In this document: positions 16,647 through 24,974 of the stretch, piece by piece
How positions within the stretch are numbered: the stretch's first letter is position 1
Layout of the letters: each line of letters starts with the position of its first letter
Assembly: GCA_016208305.1 (NCBI GenBank)
Contig: JACQYI010000006.1
Span: forward strand, 372,001-436,000
Direction: 5' to 3'
Length of the DNA stretch: 64,000 nucleotides
DNA from: Oscillatoriophycideae cyanobacterium NC_groundwater_1537_Pr4_S-0.65um_50_18
GTDB lineage: Bacteria > Cyanobacteriota > Cyanobacteriia > Elainellales > Elainellaceae
Notes under the pieces: model-generated
Databases searched by the model: none
Seen by the model: the letters and a program-made list of their open reading frames with translations, nothing else
What the model was told of the DNA's origin: nothing
Position numbers and translations under genes: made by a program

Positions 16647-18077
16647 ATGACCTCTGTTCTACGACGATACACTCCTCCTACCTGCACGCTAGAAATTGCG
16701 GCAAAGGGTTCTGCCTTGTCGAAATGGACAGATCGGGCAGTGCTCAAAAATCTGCGGTTTCAGCTCAGTTTTGACGATCCAACGGTGCCCGAAGACAAGC
16801 AGGTCGAAATTCGGGGCGATCGCACTCAGCTAGAGGCACTCTGGGAGGCCGTTAGCGTCTATGTGCAAAAGATATTGAGTCAGTCAGACAACCTAGCCTT
16901 TCCTTTGATCCAAACATCAGATCAGCCGGGTGATCAGGCGAGTTCGATGGCGAATGGCAGTAGTGAGCCAGCTTTAATTGAGCCAGCTCCGCTAACGCTG
17001 GTTCCGCCTCTAGAGTCCTCCAACTCTGCAATGAGCCACCCTGCGACAGGCATTCACCTTCAGCCCAAGGGATGGCTACGCCACGAATTGCACTTGGGCA
17101 CAATCGCCACCGATCGATCGGCTGGAGTTGTCTCTCTCAGCGCCCTTCAGCTGTTTGATTTGGCAAATGCGCTCGATGAATACCATGCCGAATCTTTGAC
17201 GCTACCTACTCTAAACCGTCCTGCTTGGGCCAAATCTCCGGGGGGTTGGGCCAGTATAGCGGCAGTCTTGTTGTTGGCGATCGGCAGTACGGCTGCCCTG
17301 ACTAAATTTGTCTCCGATGTTTCCGGCCCCAGCCCCCAGGTGGCTACGGCTACTTCCCCTGAGGCTGGAGGCGCTACGGCTGGCGCACAGTCCAAATCTG
17401 CTGAGCGGTTGCCTGTCCCGCCTGGGATAGAGCCGCTACCCTCATCGTTGGCATTGCAGCCTTTGCCTCCCATTCCGCCCGCAGGCGCAACTAAAAGTGC
17501 TGCCCCGCCAGAGAGAACGATCGTTCCTCAAACGCCGATTCCCGCTCCGATCGCTCCGGGAGATTTTTCCAGTGGACAGGTGGCGGTTATTCCTCAAGAG
17601 GCGCTGCCCGCCCCCAACCTTTCCTTTGAGAGTCCGGATAGTGCTGCCATCGCCTCAGCCGAATCGGCGCGATCGGCTCCGAGTGCCGCTTTGCCGGAGA
17701 GTGCCGCCCTGCGACCCGAAGCCATGCAATCCGATGCACTCCCCTCCGATAGCGTACAATCAGGTGCTGAAGCCGCCAATGGCACCGCTTTTGACGCTAT
17801 TCCTCAAGTTGCAGAAGTGCGCAATTACTTTCAAAGCAGCTGGCAGGCTCCTGAAGGACTGACCCAAACGTTGGAATATCGTCTGGTGCTCAATTCTGAT
17901 GGCTCTCTGCAACGGATCATTCCCCTGGGCCAAGCAGCCGCTACGTTTCTCGATCGCACCAATATGCCCCTGCTCAACGAACCCTTTGTGTCTCCGGTAG
18001 AGAACGGCACCCCTCAGATTCGTCTGGTTTTGGGGCAAGACGGCAAGGTGCAGACGTTTTTAGAGGGAGTCAGGTAG
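16647..18077 (+). CDS. DUF4335 domain protein, single-span membrane protein
   Basis: I take the ATG at 16647 (MTSVLRRYTPPTCTLEI) as start, the conserved family N-terminus; an upstream in-frame ATG at 16551 would overlap DUF3038. The 476-residue protein has a cytosolic DUF4335 domain (about 1-190) and one membrane helix (about 205-227, SIAAVLLLAIGSTAALTKFV). A long Pro/Ala/Ser-rich, probably disordered stretch (230-385) follows. The C-terminal ~90 residues (VRNYFQSSWQAPEGL..., QTLEYRLVLNSDGSL) resemble a small TonB-like or secretin-associated fold. This layout suggests an envelope-spanning connector, which is inference. Pairs with DUF3038. Confidence 0.78.
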   Translation: MTSVLRRYTPPTCTLEIAAKGSALSKWTDRAVLKNLRFQLSFDDPTVPEDKQVEIRGDRTQLEALWEAVSVYVQKILSQSDNLAFPLIQTSDQPGDQASSMANGSSEPALIEPAPLTLVPPLESSNSAMSHPATGIHLQPKGWLRHELHLGTIATDRSAGVVSLSALQLFDLANALDEYHAESLTLPTLNRPAWAKSPGGWASIAAVLLLAIGSTAALTKFVSDVSGPSPQVATATSPEAGGATAGAQSKSAERLPVPPGIEPLPSSLALQPLPPIPPAGATKSAAPPERTIVPQTPIPAPIAPGDFSSGQVAVIPQEALPAPNLSFESPDSAAIASAESARSAPSAALPESAALRPEAMQSDALPSDSVQSGAEAANGTAFDAIPQVAEVRNYFQSSWQAPEGLTQTLEYRLVLNSDGSLQRIIPLGQAAATFLDRTNMPLLNEPFVSPVENGTPQIRLVLGQDGKVQTFLEGVR

Positions 18078-18096
18078 GAGTAACAGGCTCAACGCC

Positions 18097-19101
18097 TTAC
18101 TCCTCTTTCCTCAAACGAATCCACTCATGCTCGACCTGGGCGATCGCCCCTCCCGGAAACGGATCAGTTTGGCTGCGATGGGGCGCATGAATGAGGGCGA
18201 CCAGTTTCTCAATCTGATCAAAACTGGGGGCAGTGGGCAAATGTTGCAGCAAAAACCGCCGCATGACCCGTCGCTGGAGAGCCAGTGGCGCAGAGCGGAG
18301 AACCTGACGGTTAAGGGTAGCGATCGCGCTAGGAAAAGGGAGAATAACGGCTTTTTGCCACCAGTCTTCAGTAGCGGTTTCGAGATAATCGACTTCGGCA
18401 CGCAGCAATTCGGCGGTTTGGCTCAGCGCCAGCTCAACTTGCGGATTAAAGTGGGTTTGCAGGTAGGGCAGCAAGTCTTGGCGGATGCGGTTTCGGGCAT
18501 AGCGCCAATCTTGATTGGTTGTATCTTGCCAAACTTGGAGCTGAGCATTCTGGCAAAATTGCCCGGTTTCAGCGCGAGTCATGTCCAGCAAGGGACGAAC
18601 TAACGTGAGGGTTGCCCCTTGATCGGGGTTGAGGTTTCGCTGCCAGGTTAGCGCCTGCAAGCCATCGGCACCACTACCGCGCATTAGGTTATACAGCAGC
18701 GTTTCGGCGCGATCGCTGGCCGTATGCCCGGTCACAACATGCGAACAGCCTTGAGTATGGGCAGTATCTGCCAAGACCTGATAGCGCCAGGTGCGAGCAG
18801 CAGCTTCACTGGTCAGGGCTTGATCGGCTGTTGTCTCCCAGTAAGGAATTTGCCAGCTTTGGGCGAGTTGCCGCATGTAAGTAGCATTGGCATCGGCATC
18901 GGCTCGCCAGCGATGGTTGCAGTGAGCGATCGCAATTTTCCAGCCCCACTTAGGCTGTAGATCAAGCAGAAGGCGAATGAGGCAAAGAGAATCTTGCCCC
19001 CCCGAAACAGCAACTAAGAGCGATCGCCCTTGAGGCAGCAGGCAGCGCTCTCGCAACGTGCGATGCAGCCCAGCATGAAGCGGTGTCCACTCATTGCCCA
19101 C
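18097..19101 (-). CDS. tilS: tRNA(Ile)-lysidine synthase
   Basis: Modifies C34 of the CAU-anticodon tRNA-Ile to lysidine so that it reads AUA; essential in nearly all bacteria. N-type ATP-pyrophosphatase with the PP-loop VSGGQDS (residues 32-38), IAHCNHRWRADADAN, the HTASDRAET segment and RPLL, followed by a short C-terminal part typical of cyanobacterial TilS (334 residues). Encoded on the minus strand and convergent with DUF4335, 19 nt apart. Assignment firm. Confidence 0.95.
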   Translation of the reverse strand: MGNEWTPLHAGLHRTLRERCLLPQGRSLLVAVSGGQDSLCLIRLLLDLQPKWGWKIAIAHCNHRWRADADANATYMRQLAQSWQIPYWETTADQALTSEAAARTWRYQVLADTAHTQGCSHVVTGHTASDRAETLLYNLMRGSGADGLQALTWQRNLNPDQGATLTLVRPLLDMTRAETGQFCQNAQLQVWQDTTNQDWRYARNRIRQDLLPYLQTHFNPQVELALSQTAELLRAEVDYLETATEDWWQKAVILPFPSAIATLNRQVLRSAPLALQRRVMRRFLLQHLPTAPSFDQIEKLVALIHAPHRSQTDPFPGGAIAQVEHEWIRLRKEE

Positions 19102-19163
19102 GGGTCAATCTCTCAAAACTGTATCTTAAAACCTATTTTTTATAGAGTTTGTACAAAACAAAT

Positions 19164-19218
19164 ATCTCCATTTGGGGAGGATGTCCTTCTGCACGGCACA
19201 TCCTCCCCAAATAGAGAT
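19164..19218. repeat. 21-bp inverted repeat between the KGK gene and tilS
   Basis: Arms 19164-19184 and 19198-19218 pair over 21 bp with one mismatch; core GGGGAGGATGT/ACATCCTCCCC, 13-nt loop. It lies in the 200-nt gap between two minus-strand genes, where a transcript from the KGK gene would form it before reaching tilS. A T-rich stretch follows on the minus strand, so termination or attenuation is possible. Confidence 0.65.
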
Positions 19219-19283
19219 AGGTGAATGATTTCTATCCATTCACTTGGCAGGTCGGCGTAGTCCCCACCCGCTAAGAAATCAAC

Positions 19284-19302
19284 TCTATGTTTGGAACATA
19301 GA
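19284..19302 (-). terminator. Hairpin at the KGK gene stop
   Basis: TCTATGTT-TGG-AACATAGA begins right at the KGK stop codon on the minus strand and is followed there by GTTGATTTCTT. Weak terminator-like stem of 8 bp. Confidence 0.4.
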
Positions 19303-19758
19303 TTAATAGTCATCCGGCAAGATTTCTGGATAAATTTCCTCACGGCTGCGGCGCGGATCATACGGATCACGCGGAGCATTGGAGTACCCTTCGCGACGGT
19401 AGACATCTTCGCGGGTCTGCCGCCGATACTGATCTTCTCGCTGCCCTGCATTTTCTCGGCGGGGTAAGCTCTCTTGCAGCAGCTTGGGTCGCTCTTCGAG
19501 GGGGCAAAACTCCAGACGTAGCCGTACTCTGCCACGTTGCCAGCCCTGCGTACTAAACCGCAGCACCTCACAGCGCTGGCCGCGATCGTTAAACCAGCCT
19601 TCCTGCTCCTCTGACCATTCTTCTTCTTGCTCCAGCACCACCTGCGCTAGGGCATCCAAAAACTCGCTGACCTTAAAGGTAGCGTTTGGCATGAGCACCC
19701 GACCCGATCGCACAAAGAGTACTTCGTCGTCGTTGAGCAAATCAAAATCTTTTGGCAT
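19303..19758 (-). CDS. KGK domain family protein
   Basis: A 151-residue acidic-then-basic protein. Residues about 5-95 match the cyanobacterial KGK family layout: DDEVLFVRSGRVLM, a WFNDRGQRCEVLR segment, and GWQRGRVRLRLEFCP, where the family's KGK is replaced by RGR. The C-terminal 55 residues are Arg/Glu/Tyr-rich and probably disordered. Function of the family is unknown. Monocistronic, between ccsB and tilS on the same strand. The conservative K-to-R change in the name-giving motif is worth noting but keeps the charge. Confidence 0.75.
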   Translation of the reverse strand: MPKDFDLLNDDEVLFVRSGRVLMPNATFKVSEFLDALAQVVLEQEEEWSEEQEGWFNDRGQRCEVLRFSTQGWQRGRVRLRLEFCPLEERPKLLQESLPRRENAGQREDQYRRQTREDVYRREGYSNAPRDPYDPRRSREEIYPEILPDDY

Positions 19759-19836
19759 GAGCTTTTACTCTGAGACTCTCATCTGGGTTTTTTAAATTCT
19801 AGCCTTCTCCCGCCAGACTCCTGCGCGAAGAGCACC

Positions 19837-20886
19837 TCAAAAGAACCAGCCATAGCTGTGCAGCCCTTTGCCCAACAAATTCACGCCTAAATAGCAGACC
19901 CAGACCACCAGAAATCCCGATGCGGCCAGAATAGCCGGACGGCGACCCTGCCAACCTTTGGTGATGCGGGCATGCAGGTAAGCCGCAAAGACAAGCCAGA
20001 CAATTAATGCCCAAGTTTCTTTAGGATCCCAGCTCCAGTAAGAACCCCAGGCTTCGTTGGCCCAGACTGCTCCGGCAATAATGCCGATCGTCAGCAGCGG
20101 AAAGCCCAAACCAATCATCCGATAGCTAATGTTGTCTAGGGTGTCAGCTAAGCTGAGGCGCTGCGGCGAGAGGGGCAGTGCTGCGGCAGCCGATAAAGTG
20201 GAGGAAGCGGGAGAAGCTAAGACGGCTGTGTTGCCCAGACCTTCCATCGCGCCCTCATTTGAGGCAACTTCGACAGAGGCTCTGGCTGATTCTGCCGTCA
20301 TCACCGTCTCGCCATATTTTTGTAGCCGATAGGGCACATGCCGATAGGCACCTGTGCCAACCGAGCTACCCTTTAGCTCAATGTTTTGACCCCGTGTGAC
20401 GAATAGAAATGCGATCGCCAGCAATGAACCCACCATCAGTGCCGCATAGCTAATCAACATAACGCTGACATGCATCATCAGCCAGTTTGACTTGAGGGCA
20501 GGCACCAGCGGCTCAGCCGACTGCATTTGCGCGGGTAGCGTCAGGGTAGCAAAGGCGGTAATCATCATTGCGATCGGGGCTGTTACCACGCCTACCAAAG
20601 GGCTACGGCTCATATTCTCAGCCACAAAATGCATGGCCGTGACGCCCCAAGCAATGAAAAACAGCGACTCGTAAAGATTGCTCAGGGGAAAATAACCCGC
20701 CTCGATCCAACGTGCCCCTAGCAGGGCAGCCATACAGAGATTGGCGATCGCCATTCCCGTAGTACCCAAAATTTGCAGGTAGGGAATTTTTGGGAAAGCC
20801 GCACCTGCCCAGTACAGCAGCATGGTCAGAAACAGAACGGCAAAGGAGGCGTTATCTAGCCAGCCCTGAAGTGAAACCAAGTCCAT
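19837..20886 (-). CDS. ccsB: c-type cytochrome biogenesis protein CcsB (CcsA/Ycf5-like)
   Basis: Heme-handling membrane subunit of the System II cytochrome c assembly pathway, which loads heme onto cytochromes f and c6 at the thylakoid. The 349-residue protein has about eight membrane helices. It carries the WWD-type signature [18 protein letters not shown] (residues 275-292) and conserved histidines near membrane edges, e.g. MHFVAEN near residue 80, LMMHVSV near 139 and the terminal [10 protein letters not shown] hydrophilic insert (about 170-240) precedes the conserved core, as in other cyanobacterial copies. The Ccs1 partner is not in the window. Naming differs: the same protein is called CcsA in chloroplasts and CcsB in many bacteria. 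Confidence 0.93.
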   Translation of the reverse strand: MDLVSLQGWLDNASFAVLFLTMLLYWAGAAFPKIPYLQILGTTGMAIANLCMAALLGARWIEAGYFPLSNLYESLFFIAWGVTAMHFVAENMSRSPLVGVVTAPIAMMITAFATLTLPAQMQSAEPLVPALKSNWLMMHVSVMLISYAALMVGSLLAIAFLFVTRGQNIELKGSSVGTGAYRHVPYRLQKYGETVMTAESARASVEVASNEGAMEGLGNTAVLASPASSTLSAAAALPLSPQRLSLADTLDNISYRMIGLGFPLLTIGIIAGAVWANEAWGSYWSWDPKETWALIVWLVFAAYLHARITKGWQGRRPAILAASGFLVVWVCYLGVNLLGKGLHSYGWFF

Positions 20887-21020
20887 GCGCGGTCTCCAGC
20901 AGTTTTTGGTGCGAGATTAGTTTGATTGAAGAGGGACATAGGCTCTACTAGCCTCAAGTATTTGATCCCTAAGAGGCTTTAGCTGCCTCCAGCCTTTATG
21001 ATATCGAGTCTGGGGACAAT

Positions 21021-21128
21021 ATGGCGTGTCTCATCGCAAGTCGTCTAAACAAGTCGTCAGCTGCTAAAGCTCTCCCAGATGACTTATTTGTAGGCTTAGC
21101 TATCTTCTTGCTGTGGCTCAAGCTGTAA
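21021..21128 (+). CDS. Possible 35-aa peptide with hydrophobic C-terminus
   Basis: ATG preceded by GGGGA at 5 nt. The peptide starts MACLIASRLNKSS and ends in the hydrophobic run LFVGLAIFLLWLKL. A terminator lies 185 nt downstream on the same strand. I know no homologue; this may be chance. Listed because the flanking region has terminators but no other gene. Confidence 0.25.
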   Translation: MACLIASRLNKSSAAKALPDDLFVGLAIFLLWLKL

Positions 21129-21312
21129 CCAATGCGGCTATGTCAGCGCATCAACTTCTCCGATCACGGTTTTCGCCTGCGCTCATAAAGATTGAATTGA
21201 CTCAATGGGCAGATTTCTGGAACGCGATTTTCATGACAAACTTGAGATTTAAAAAATTCCGGATGCCTGTCTTAATCTAACGAACATTAGAGAGGTAGAT
21301 GCACCCTGACTT

Positions 21313-21354
21313 AATCCCTCTGGCTCATTTCGGTGAGTCTAGGGATTTTTTATT
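21313..21354 (+). terminator. Rho-independent terminator, gene unknown
   Basis: Stem AATCCCT ... AGGGATT with inner CTCA/TGAG pairing, followed by a run TTTTTTATT. Good terminator on the plus strand with no protein gene assigned in front of it. Confidence 0.7.
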
Positions 21355-21490
21355 AGGCAAAACTTAGAAGATGCCTGCAAAAGAAATTACAAGCGTCTTG
21401 CGGATATCGTGCCCCCTATTTTGGCCAAGCCTCTGCGACATAAATTTCATGTTTGAGGCTTGACACGCTGCGAGTGCAATGCTGAAACAT

Positions 21491-21536
21491 AAAGCCCGAA
21501 AAGCTTTCCCACGAGCACTTTCGGGCTTTATTTTAT
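21491..21536 (+). terminator. Rho-independent terminator, gene unknown
   Basis: Perfect 11-bp stem AAAGCCCGAAA (21491-21501) / TTTCGGGCTTT (21519-21529) followed by ATTTTAT. It stands 137 nt after the previous terminator, leaving room for a short untranslated RNA between them. Confidence 0.75.
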
Positions 21537-21658
21537 AGCGGTAATCATCAGGCTGATGCCATTTTAGAGGGCAAGCTCCGCGCAAGCTCAAATGTCCTTG
21601 TCCTAACCGCTGTAAATGCAGCTATGACTCTGAGAGCTGATGGACTTAAACTATTCTT

Positions 21659-21688
21659 TTGTGAACAATTTTAATTTGCTGATACAAT
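21659..21688 (+). promoter_or_regulatory. Candidate psb34 promoter
   Basis: TTGTGA (21659-21664), an 18-nt spacer and TACAAT (21683-21688), about 35 nt before the psb34 ATG; a further TATATAAC lies just after. Good sigma-70-type match, start site not known. Confidence 0.5.
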
Positions 21689-21723
21689 TCTATATAACAA
21701 TTTTTAACTTAAGGAATTCAAAT

Positions 21724-21894
21724 ATGCCATACACCACCGAGGAAGGCGGTCTTCTTAACAACTTTGCCGCAGAGCCGAAGGTTTATCAGGCAGAACCCCC
21801 CAGCTCAAAGCAAAGGATTCAGTATATCGCCCTCGGCGTGGGCGCTCTGGTTTTGGTAGGTAGCTTGATCGCAGTTGCGGTCGCTATCTCCTAA
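21724..21894 (+). CDS. psb34: Photosystem II assembly protein Psb34
   Basis: A 56-residue protein with a conserved hydrophilic N-terminus (MPYTTEEGGLLNNFAAEPK, then YQAEPPSS) and one membrane helix (about 33-54). This matches Psb34, which binds photosystem II assembly intermediates at CP47 around the time high-light-inducible proteins are exchanged. I choose the ATG at 21724, preceded by AAGGAA at 8-9 nt, over an upstream in-frame ATG at 21640, because MxYTTEEGG is the conserved start. It has its own promoter-like boxes and a terminator at 21985. Assignment is from recognition of the N-terminal motif and is strong. Confidence 0.9.
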   Translation: MPYTTEEGGLLNNFAAEPKVYQAEPPSSKQRIQYIALGVGALVLVGSLIAVAVAIS

Positions 21895-21984
21895 GCGATC
21901 GAGTGCATGGCAATTGAGTGTATGGAGTTCAACCTTCAGCGCTGATTTAGATCTCATTAAACTTTAAAAGCAATTTCAAGGAAG

Positions 21985-22018
21985 AAGCCAGGTGTTTTCA
22001 GAGCACCTGGTTTCTTTA
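21985..22018 (+). terminator. psb34 terminator
   Basis: CCAGGTG (21988-21994) pairs with CACCTGG (22004-22010), flanked by AAG and TTT, followed by TTTCTTTATT. Confidence 0.8.
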
Positions 22019-22027
22019 TTGCAAAGA

Positions 22028-22055
22028 TTATTTTTTGCAAGAGTTATTTTTTGCA
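22028..22055. repeat. Tandem duplication, 16-bp period
   Basis: TTATTTTTTGCA at 22028-22039 and 22044-22055. Confidence 0.7.
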
Positions 22056-22160
22056 TTCCTCTAGCCTCTCGCATCCATACTGTTGCAAAGGCAGCCACGA
22101 GGTGACAGTCAAGGTATTTTTGAGGCGTTTTGTAAAGGCATCGGCCACGAAAAGTCAGCC

Positions 22161-22190
22161 CTGTCAGCTCGTTTTCCTGTCAGCTCGTTT
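22161..22190. repeat. Tandem duplication, 16-bp period
   Basis: CTGTCAGCTCGTTT at 22161-22174 and again at 22177-22190, exact. Confidence 0.8.
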
Positions 22191-22403
22191 CAAGGCAGGG
22201 CTTAATTTTTATGTTTCATTGGAAGGAACTACGAGTTTATGATCTTGTCCTGACTTAAATAGAAATAGACAGAAAAAGATTGTAAGAGCTGTTCTTGGCA
22301 TGTTTGCAATGCGCGCTCTCATCAGAGGTTGCAGAACACAAGTTCCAGAAAAAGACCGCGCTACAAACAAGGTTCATCTTCCATTCACTTTGGCTATATC
22401 CCC

Positions 22404-24620
22404 GTGACAGACATTTCCTTCCGGAAAATTTTAGGGTTAAACCAGCAGTCGTATCAGCGGCTCAAGATTGCCTTGAGCCTAAATTTGCGTCGCCAGATTT
22501 TTATTGCAGTTTGTGATGACCTACTCCTGCGCGATCGCCTCTCTGCGCAACTTCAAGCAGAACTCGCTAAGGTGCCTCTGCCCCAGTTTGAGCAGGCCAG
22601 TGTCGTAGAAACACAAAATTTTCCTCGATTGGTGAGTCTGCACCTGGATCTAGATGACCCCAATCCGATCGTTCAAATTGCGCAGTGGATGGCACAGTCT
22701 CCTGCACCCCGAAGTGGCTGGCAGCCCGGAACAATGCCTGCCTTTCAATTTTTAGGCACAGAAAAGCTGACTCGGCAACCTGCCGCGATGCAGCGACTGT
22801 TTTTTACCCATCTTCAGAGTATTGAATACAATTTGCCGCTGCTAGAGTCAAGCGTGGTGCTATGGCTGACACAGCCTTGGTTTCGGGCTTTGCCGCAGTC
22901 GGCTCCAGAGTTTTGGCGCTGCCGCACAGGCGTGTTTGAGTTTATTGGTGACCCAACTCCGGTCATGGTAATCCTGCCGGAGCGGATTGATGTATTGCCT
23001 GCTGCTCAACCGATCGCCTCCACACCCATCTCCTCGACGCCAACCGCTTCAACTACTCCAAGCACCACGCCGCTTCTTGCAGATTCTCCAGCAACAGATT
23101 CTCCAGCAACAGATTCTCCGGCAACAGGCACAGAGGATACTACTTTTCAGGCTCCTGCCTCTGTTGAAAATCTCGCCCCTGAGAATCCTTGGGAACAGTT
23201 TGCCGACGATCTAGATTCAGCGTATTTGTTTGAGCCTTCGGCTGAGCCGCTGGAAAGTGATGCAGTAGAAAGTGAGCTACCGGAAAGCGAAGCAGCTCTA
23301 GAGGAAGCACCCGGTGAGATAGGTACAGAGTCTTTGGGTATTGCAAATCTTGCAGACCCTGGAGAACTGCAACTTGAAGACGGACAAAATCTATCGCTGA
23401 TTCAACAGATTGAGCAACTGCATCAACAGCAGGCTCCGGCAGAAACTTTGGCAGAGGCATATTGTGCGCTCGGCAACCTTTACCGCGATCGCGTTGAGCA
23501 AGGCGAAGGCACCTCAGAAGACATGGCGATCGCTATTCAGGCTTACGAGCAGGGATTGCAGTATTTACCAGAGCAAGAGCCGCTTTGGGTTGACATTCTC
23601 AACGATATTGGCAACCTGTACTGGATGCTGTCTCGCACCATGTCTTCTACCGAGGAAGCTCTGCCCTATTTGCAACGAGGGCTGCAAGCCTATCAATTTG
23701 CCCTGACAAAAATTGATCCCCAGCATCAGTTTCAAACCTATCCGATGGTGCAAAACAACCTGGGAGCCGCCTATGCTGACTTGGCAAGGCATCAAAATCC
23801 AGCCGATAGCCTGAGGCGATCGGTTGAAGCTTATTTGCAAGCCCTGCGCTATCGCACGCCTACGACCGATCCCATCCGCTATGCCTCTACCCAAAACAAC
23901 CTGGGCACAACCTACTGGAATTTGGCTCAGCACCAGCAGCCTGACGAAAACCTGAAGCAGGCGATCGTGGCCTACTCTGAAGCCCTACGCTTCTATGACC
24001 CAGCCCAAGAGCCGCTGAACTACGCCATGATTCAAAACAACTTGGGCACAGCCTATTGGAATCTAGCGCAGTATGAGCGTTCTAAAGACTGGCTATCGCT
24101 GTCGCTGGCTGCCTACCGCACAGCTCTAAAATATCGGACTCTAGAAGCAGTGCCCGCTGCCTTTGCCGCCAGCCAAAACAACCTAGGAACTGCCCTCTGG
24201 CATATGGCAAACCATGCGGATAATGTAGAAACGCGGCTGAGTTATTTGCAGGAGGCGATCGCTGCCTATGAATCTGCCCTCAAAGCCGTTGATGTCGCAG
24301 TTCGTCGCCCTAATACTCAGCTCAACTTTGACCAGGTTGCCACTCAAAACAACTTAGGATTAGCGCATTACCAAATTGCTACCGATACTCAGGCGCGCCT
24401 CAGCTCTGAGCAACAGTCTCTGCATTTGAGCGCTGCCCTTAGACATCATCTGCTGGCGCTGCAATCTTGGGCACAACAGCCGGAGCTACGGCAAACGGCT
24501 CTCAACCGTGTGGTCGAGACCCTACGGGCTTTCTACAATCAGTTGGGTCTAAAGGGTCAAAACCACGCGCTATCAATGGTGCCCGGTCAGCTCTTGCCAG
24601 AGATTTTGCCAAAGCTGTAG
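22404..24620 (+). CDS. Tetratricopeptide-repeat protein
   Basis: About 738 residues from the GTG at 22404 (VTDISFRKILGLNQQSY), which I prefer over an upstream TTG (22329) because the polar extension before it looks non-coding. The N-terminal ~190 residues (LRRQIFIAVCDDLLLRDRL...) look like a degenerate nucleotide-binding fold. A Ser/Thr/Pro-rich and acidic linker follows, including three exact or near-exact copies of the pentapeptide TDSPA. The C-terminal 420 residues carry TPR-type repeats of about 42 residues with the signature QNNLGTAYWNLAQ. Probably a cytosolic scaffold; partners unknown. The 3' end overlaps the convergent 138-aa gene by 119 nt. Confidence 0.8.
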   Translation: MTDISFRKILGLNQQSYQRLKIALSLNLRRQIFIAVCDDLLLRDRLSAQLQAELAKVPLPQFEQASVVETQNFPRLVSLHLDLDDPNPIVQIAQWMAQSPAPRSGWQPGTMPAFQFLGTEKLTRQPAAMQRLFFTHLQSIEYNLPLLESSVVLWLTQPWFRALPQSAPEFWRCRTGVFEFIGDPTPVMVILPERIDVLPAAQPIASTPISSTPTASTTPSTTPLLADSPATDSPATDSPATGTEDTTFQAPASVENLAPENPWEQFADDLDSAYLFEPSAEPLESDAVESELPESEAALEEAPGEIGTESLGIANLADPGELQLEDGQNLSLIQQIEQLHQQQAPAETLAEAYCALGNLYRDRVEQGEGTSEDMAIAIQAYEQGLQYLPEQEPLWVDILNDIGNLYWMLSRTMSSTEEALPYLQRGLQAYQFALTKIDPQHQFQTYPMVQNNLGAAYADLARHQNPADSLRRSVEAYLQALRYRTPTTDPIRYASTQNNLGTTYWNLAQHQQPDENLKQAIVAYSEALRFYDPAQEPLNYAMIQNNLGTAYWNLAQYERSKDWLSLSLAAYRTALKYRTLEAVPAAFAASQNNLGTALWHMANHADNVETRLSYLQEAIAAYESALKAVDVAVRRPNTQLNFDQVATQNNLGLAHYQIATDTQARLSSEQQSLHLSAALRHHLLALQSWAQQPELRQTALNRVVETLRAFYNQLGLKGQNHALSMVPGQLLPEILPKL
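23081..23125 (+). repeat. In-frame tandem repeat, three 15-bp units
   Basis: AGATTCTCCAGCAAC three times (one substitution in the third), encoding a TDSPA repeat in the linker of the TPR protein. Confidence 0.9.
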
Positions 24621-24918
24621 CCGCGCATTTAGAACCCGTCAAACCTGGACATCGCGTTTTGGGCTGATAATCCAAACACTCGATCGCGTCTTCAGTAAAA
24701 GCTTTGGTAGGATGTACCGCACATTTAAGACACTGCTCACCCGTAAAGTAAGCACAGCGATCGCAAGGAATTTGGTGTAGCCGTTTTAAATTGCGCCAGC
24801 CTTGCCGTAATGCGATCCACACCGTCCATAGCAAGCTACCCAAAATAGTCCAAATACACAGAGCAAAGACTGAACCAGCGATCGATGGATTCACCTGAAG
24901 TTGACCAAGGGTGAACAT
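24502..24918 (-). CDS. Cys-rich membrane-anchored protein, unknown function
   Basis: A 138-residue protein with one N-terminal membrane helix (about 12-36). A cysteine cluster CDRCAYFTGEQCLKCAVHP (about 52-70) and AIECLDYQP (about 78-86) follow, and the spacing suggests a bound metal or iron-sulfur site on the cytosolic face. The C-terminal 50 residues are low in conserved-looking features and overlap the 3' end of the convergent TPR gene by 119 nt. A shorter functional protein ending before the overlap is possible. I recognise the Cys pattern as one seen in cyanobacterial hypothetical proteins but know no function. Confidence 0.7.
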   Translation of the reverse strand: MFTLGQLQVNPSIAGSVFALCIWTILGSLLWTVWIALRQGWRNLKRLHQIPCDRCAYFTGEQCLKCAVHPTKAFTEDAIECLDYQPKTRCPGLTGSKCAATALAKSLARADRAPLIARGFDPLDPTDCRKPVGSRPHG

Positions 24919-24974
24919 AAAATATGGCTTAAAAGAGAAAAACTTTGGAAATCATCTAGACCCCAGCCAGCAAA

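Larger units (their letters stand above)
20887..21723. other. Intergenic region, ccsB to psb34
   Basis: An unusually long gap of about 840 nt. It contains a possible 35-codon ORF (21021-21128), two good plus-strand terminators (21313-21354 and 21491-21536) with no recognised gene in front of either, and the psb34 promoter near 21659-21688. Two terminators without an assigned gene suggest one or two small transcripts. Confidence 0.55.
21895..22403. other. Intergenic region, psb34 to the TPR gene
   Basis: About 500 nt with the psb34 terminator and two separate 16-bp-period duplications (22028-22055, 22161-22190). No gene supported. Confidence 0.5.

Noticed and set aside
21364-21591. 75-aa minus-strand frame near the psb34 promoter
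   Set aside because: It covers a strong plus-strand terminator, and the protein shows no pattern; likely chance.
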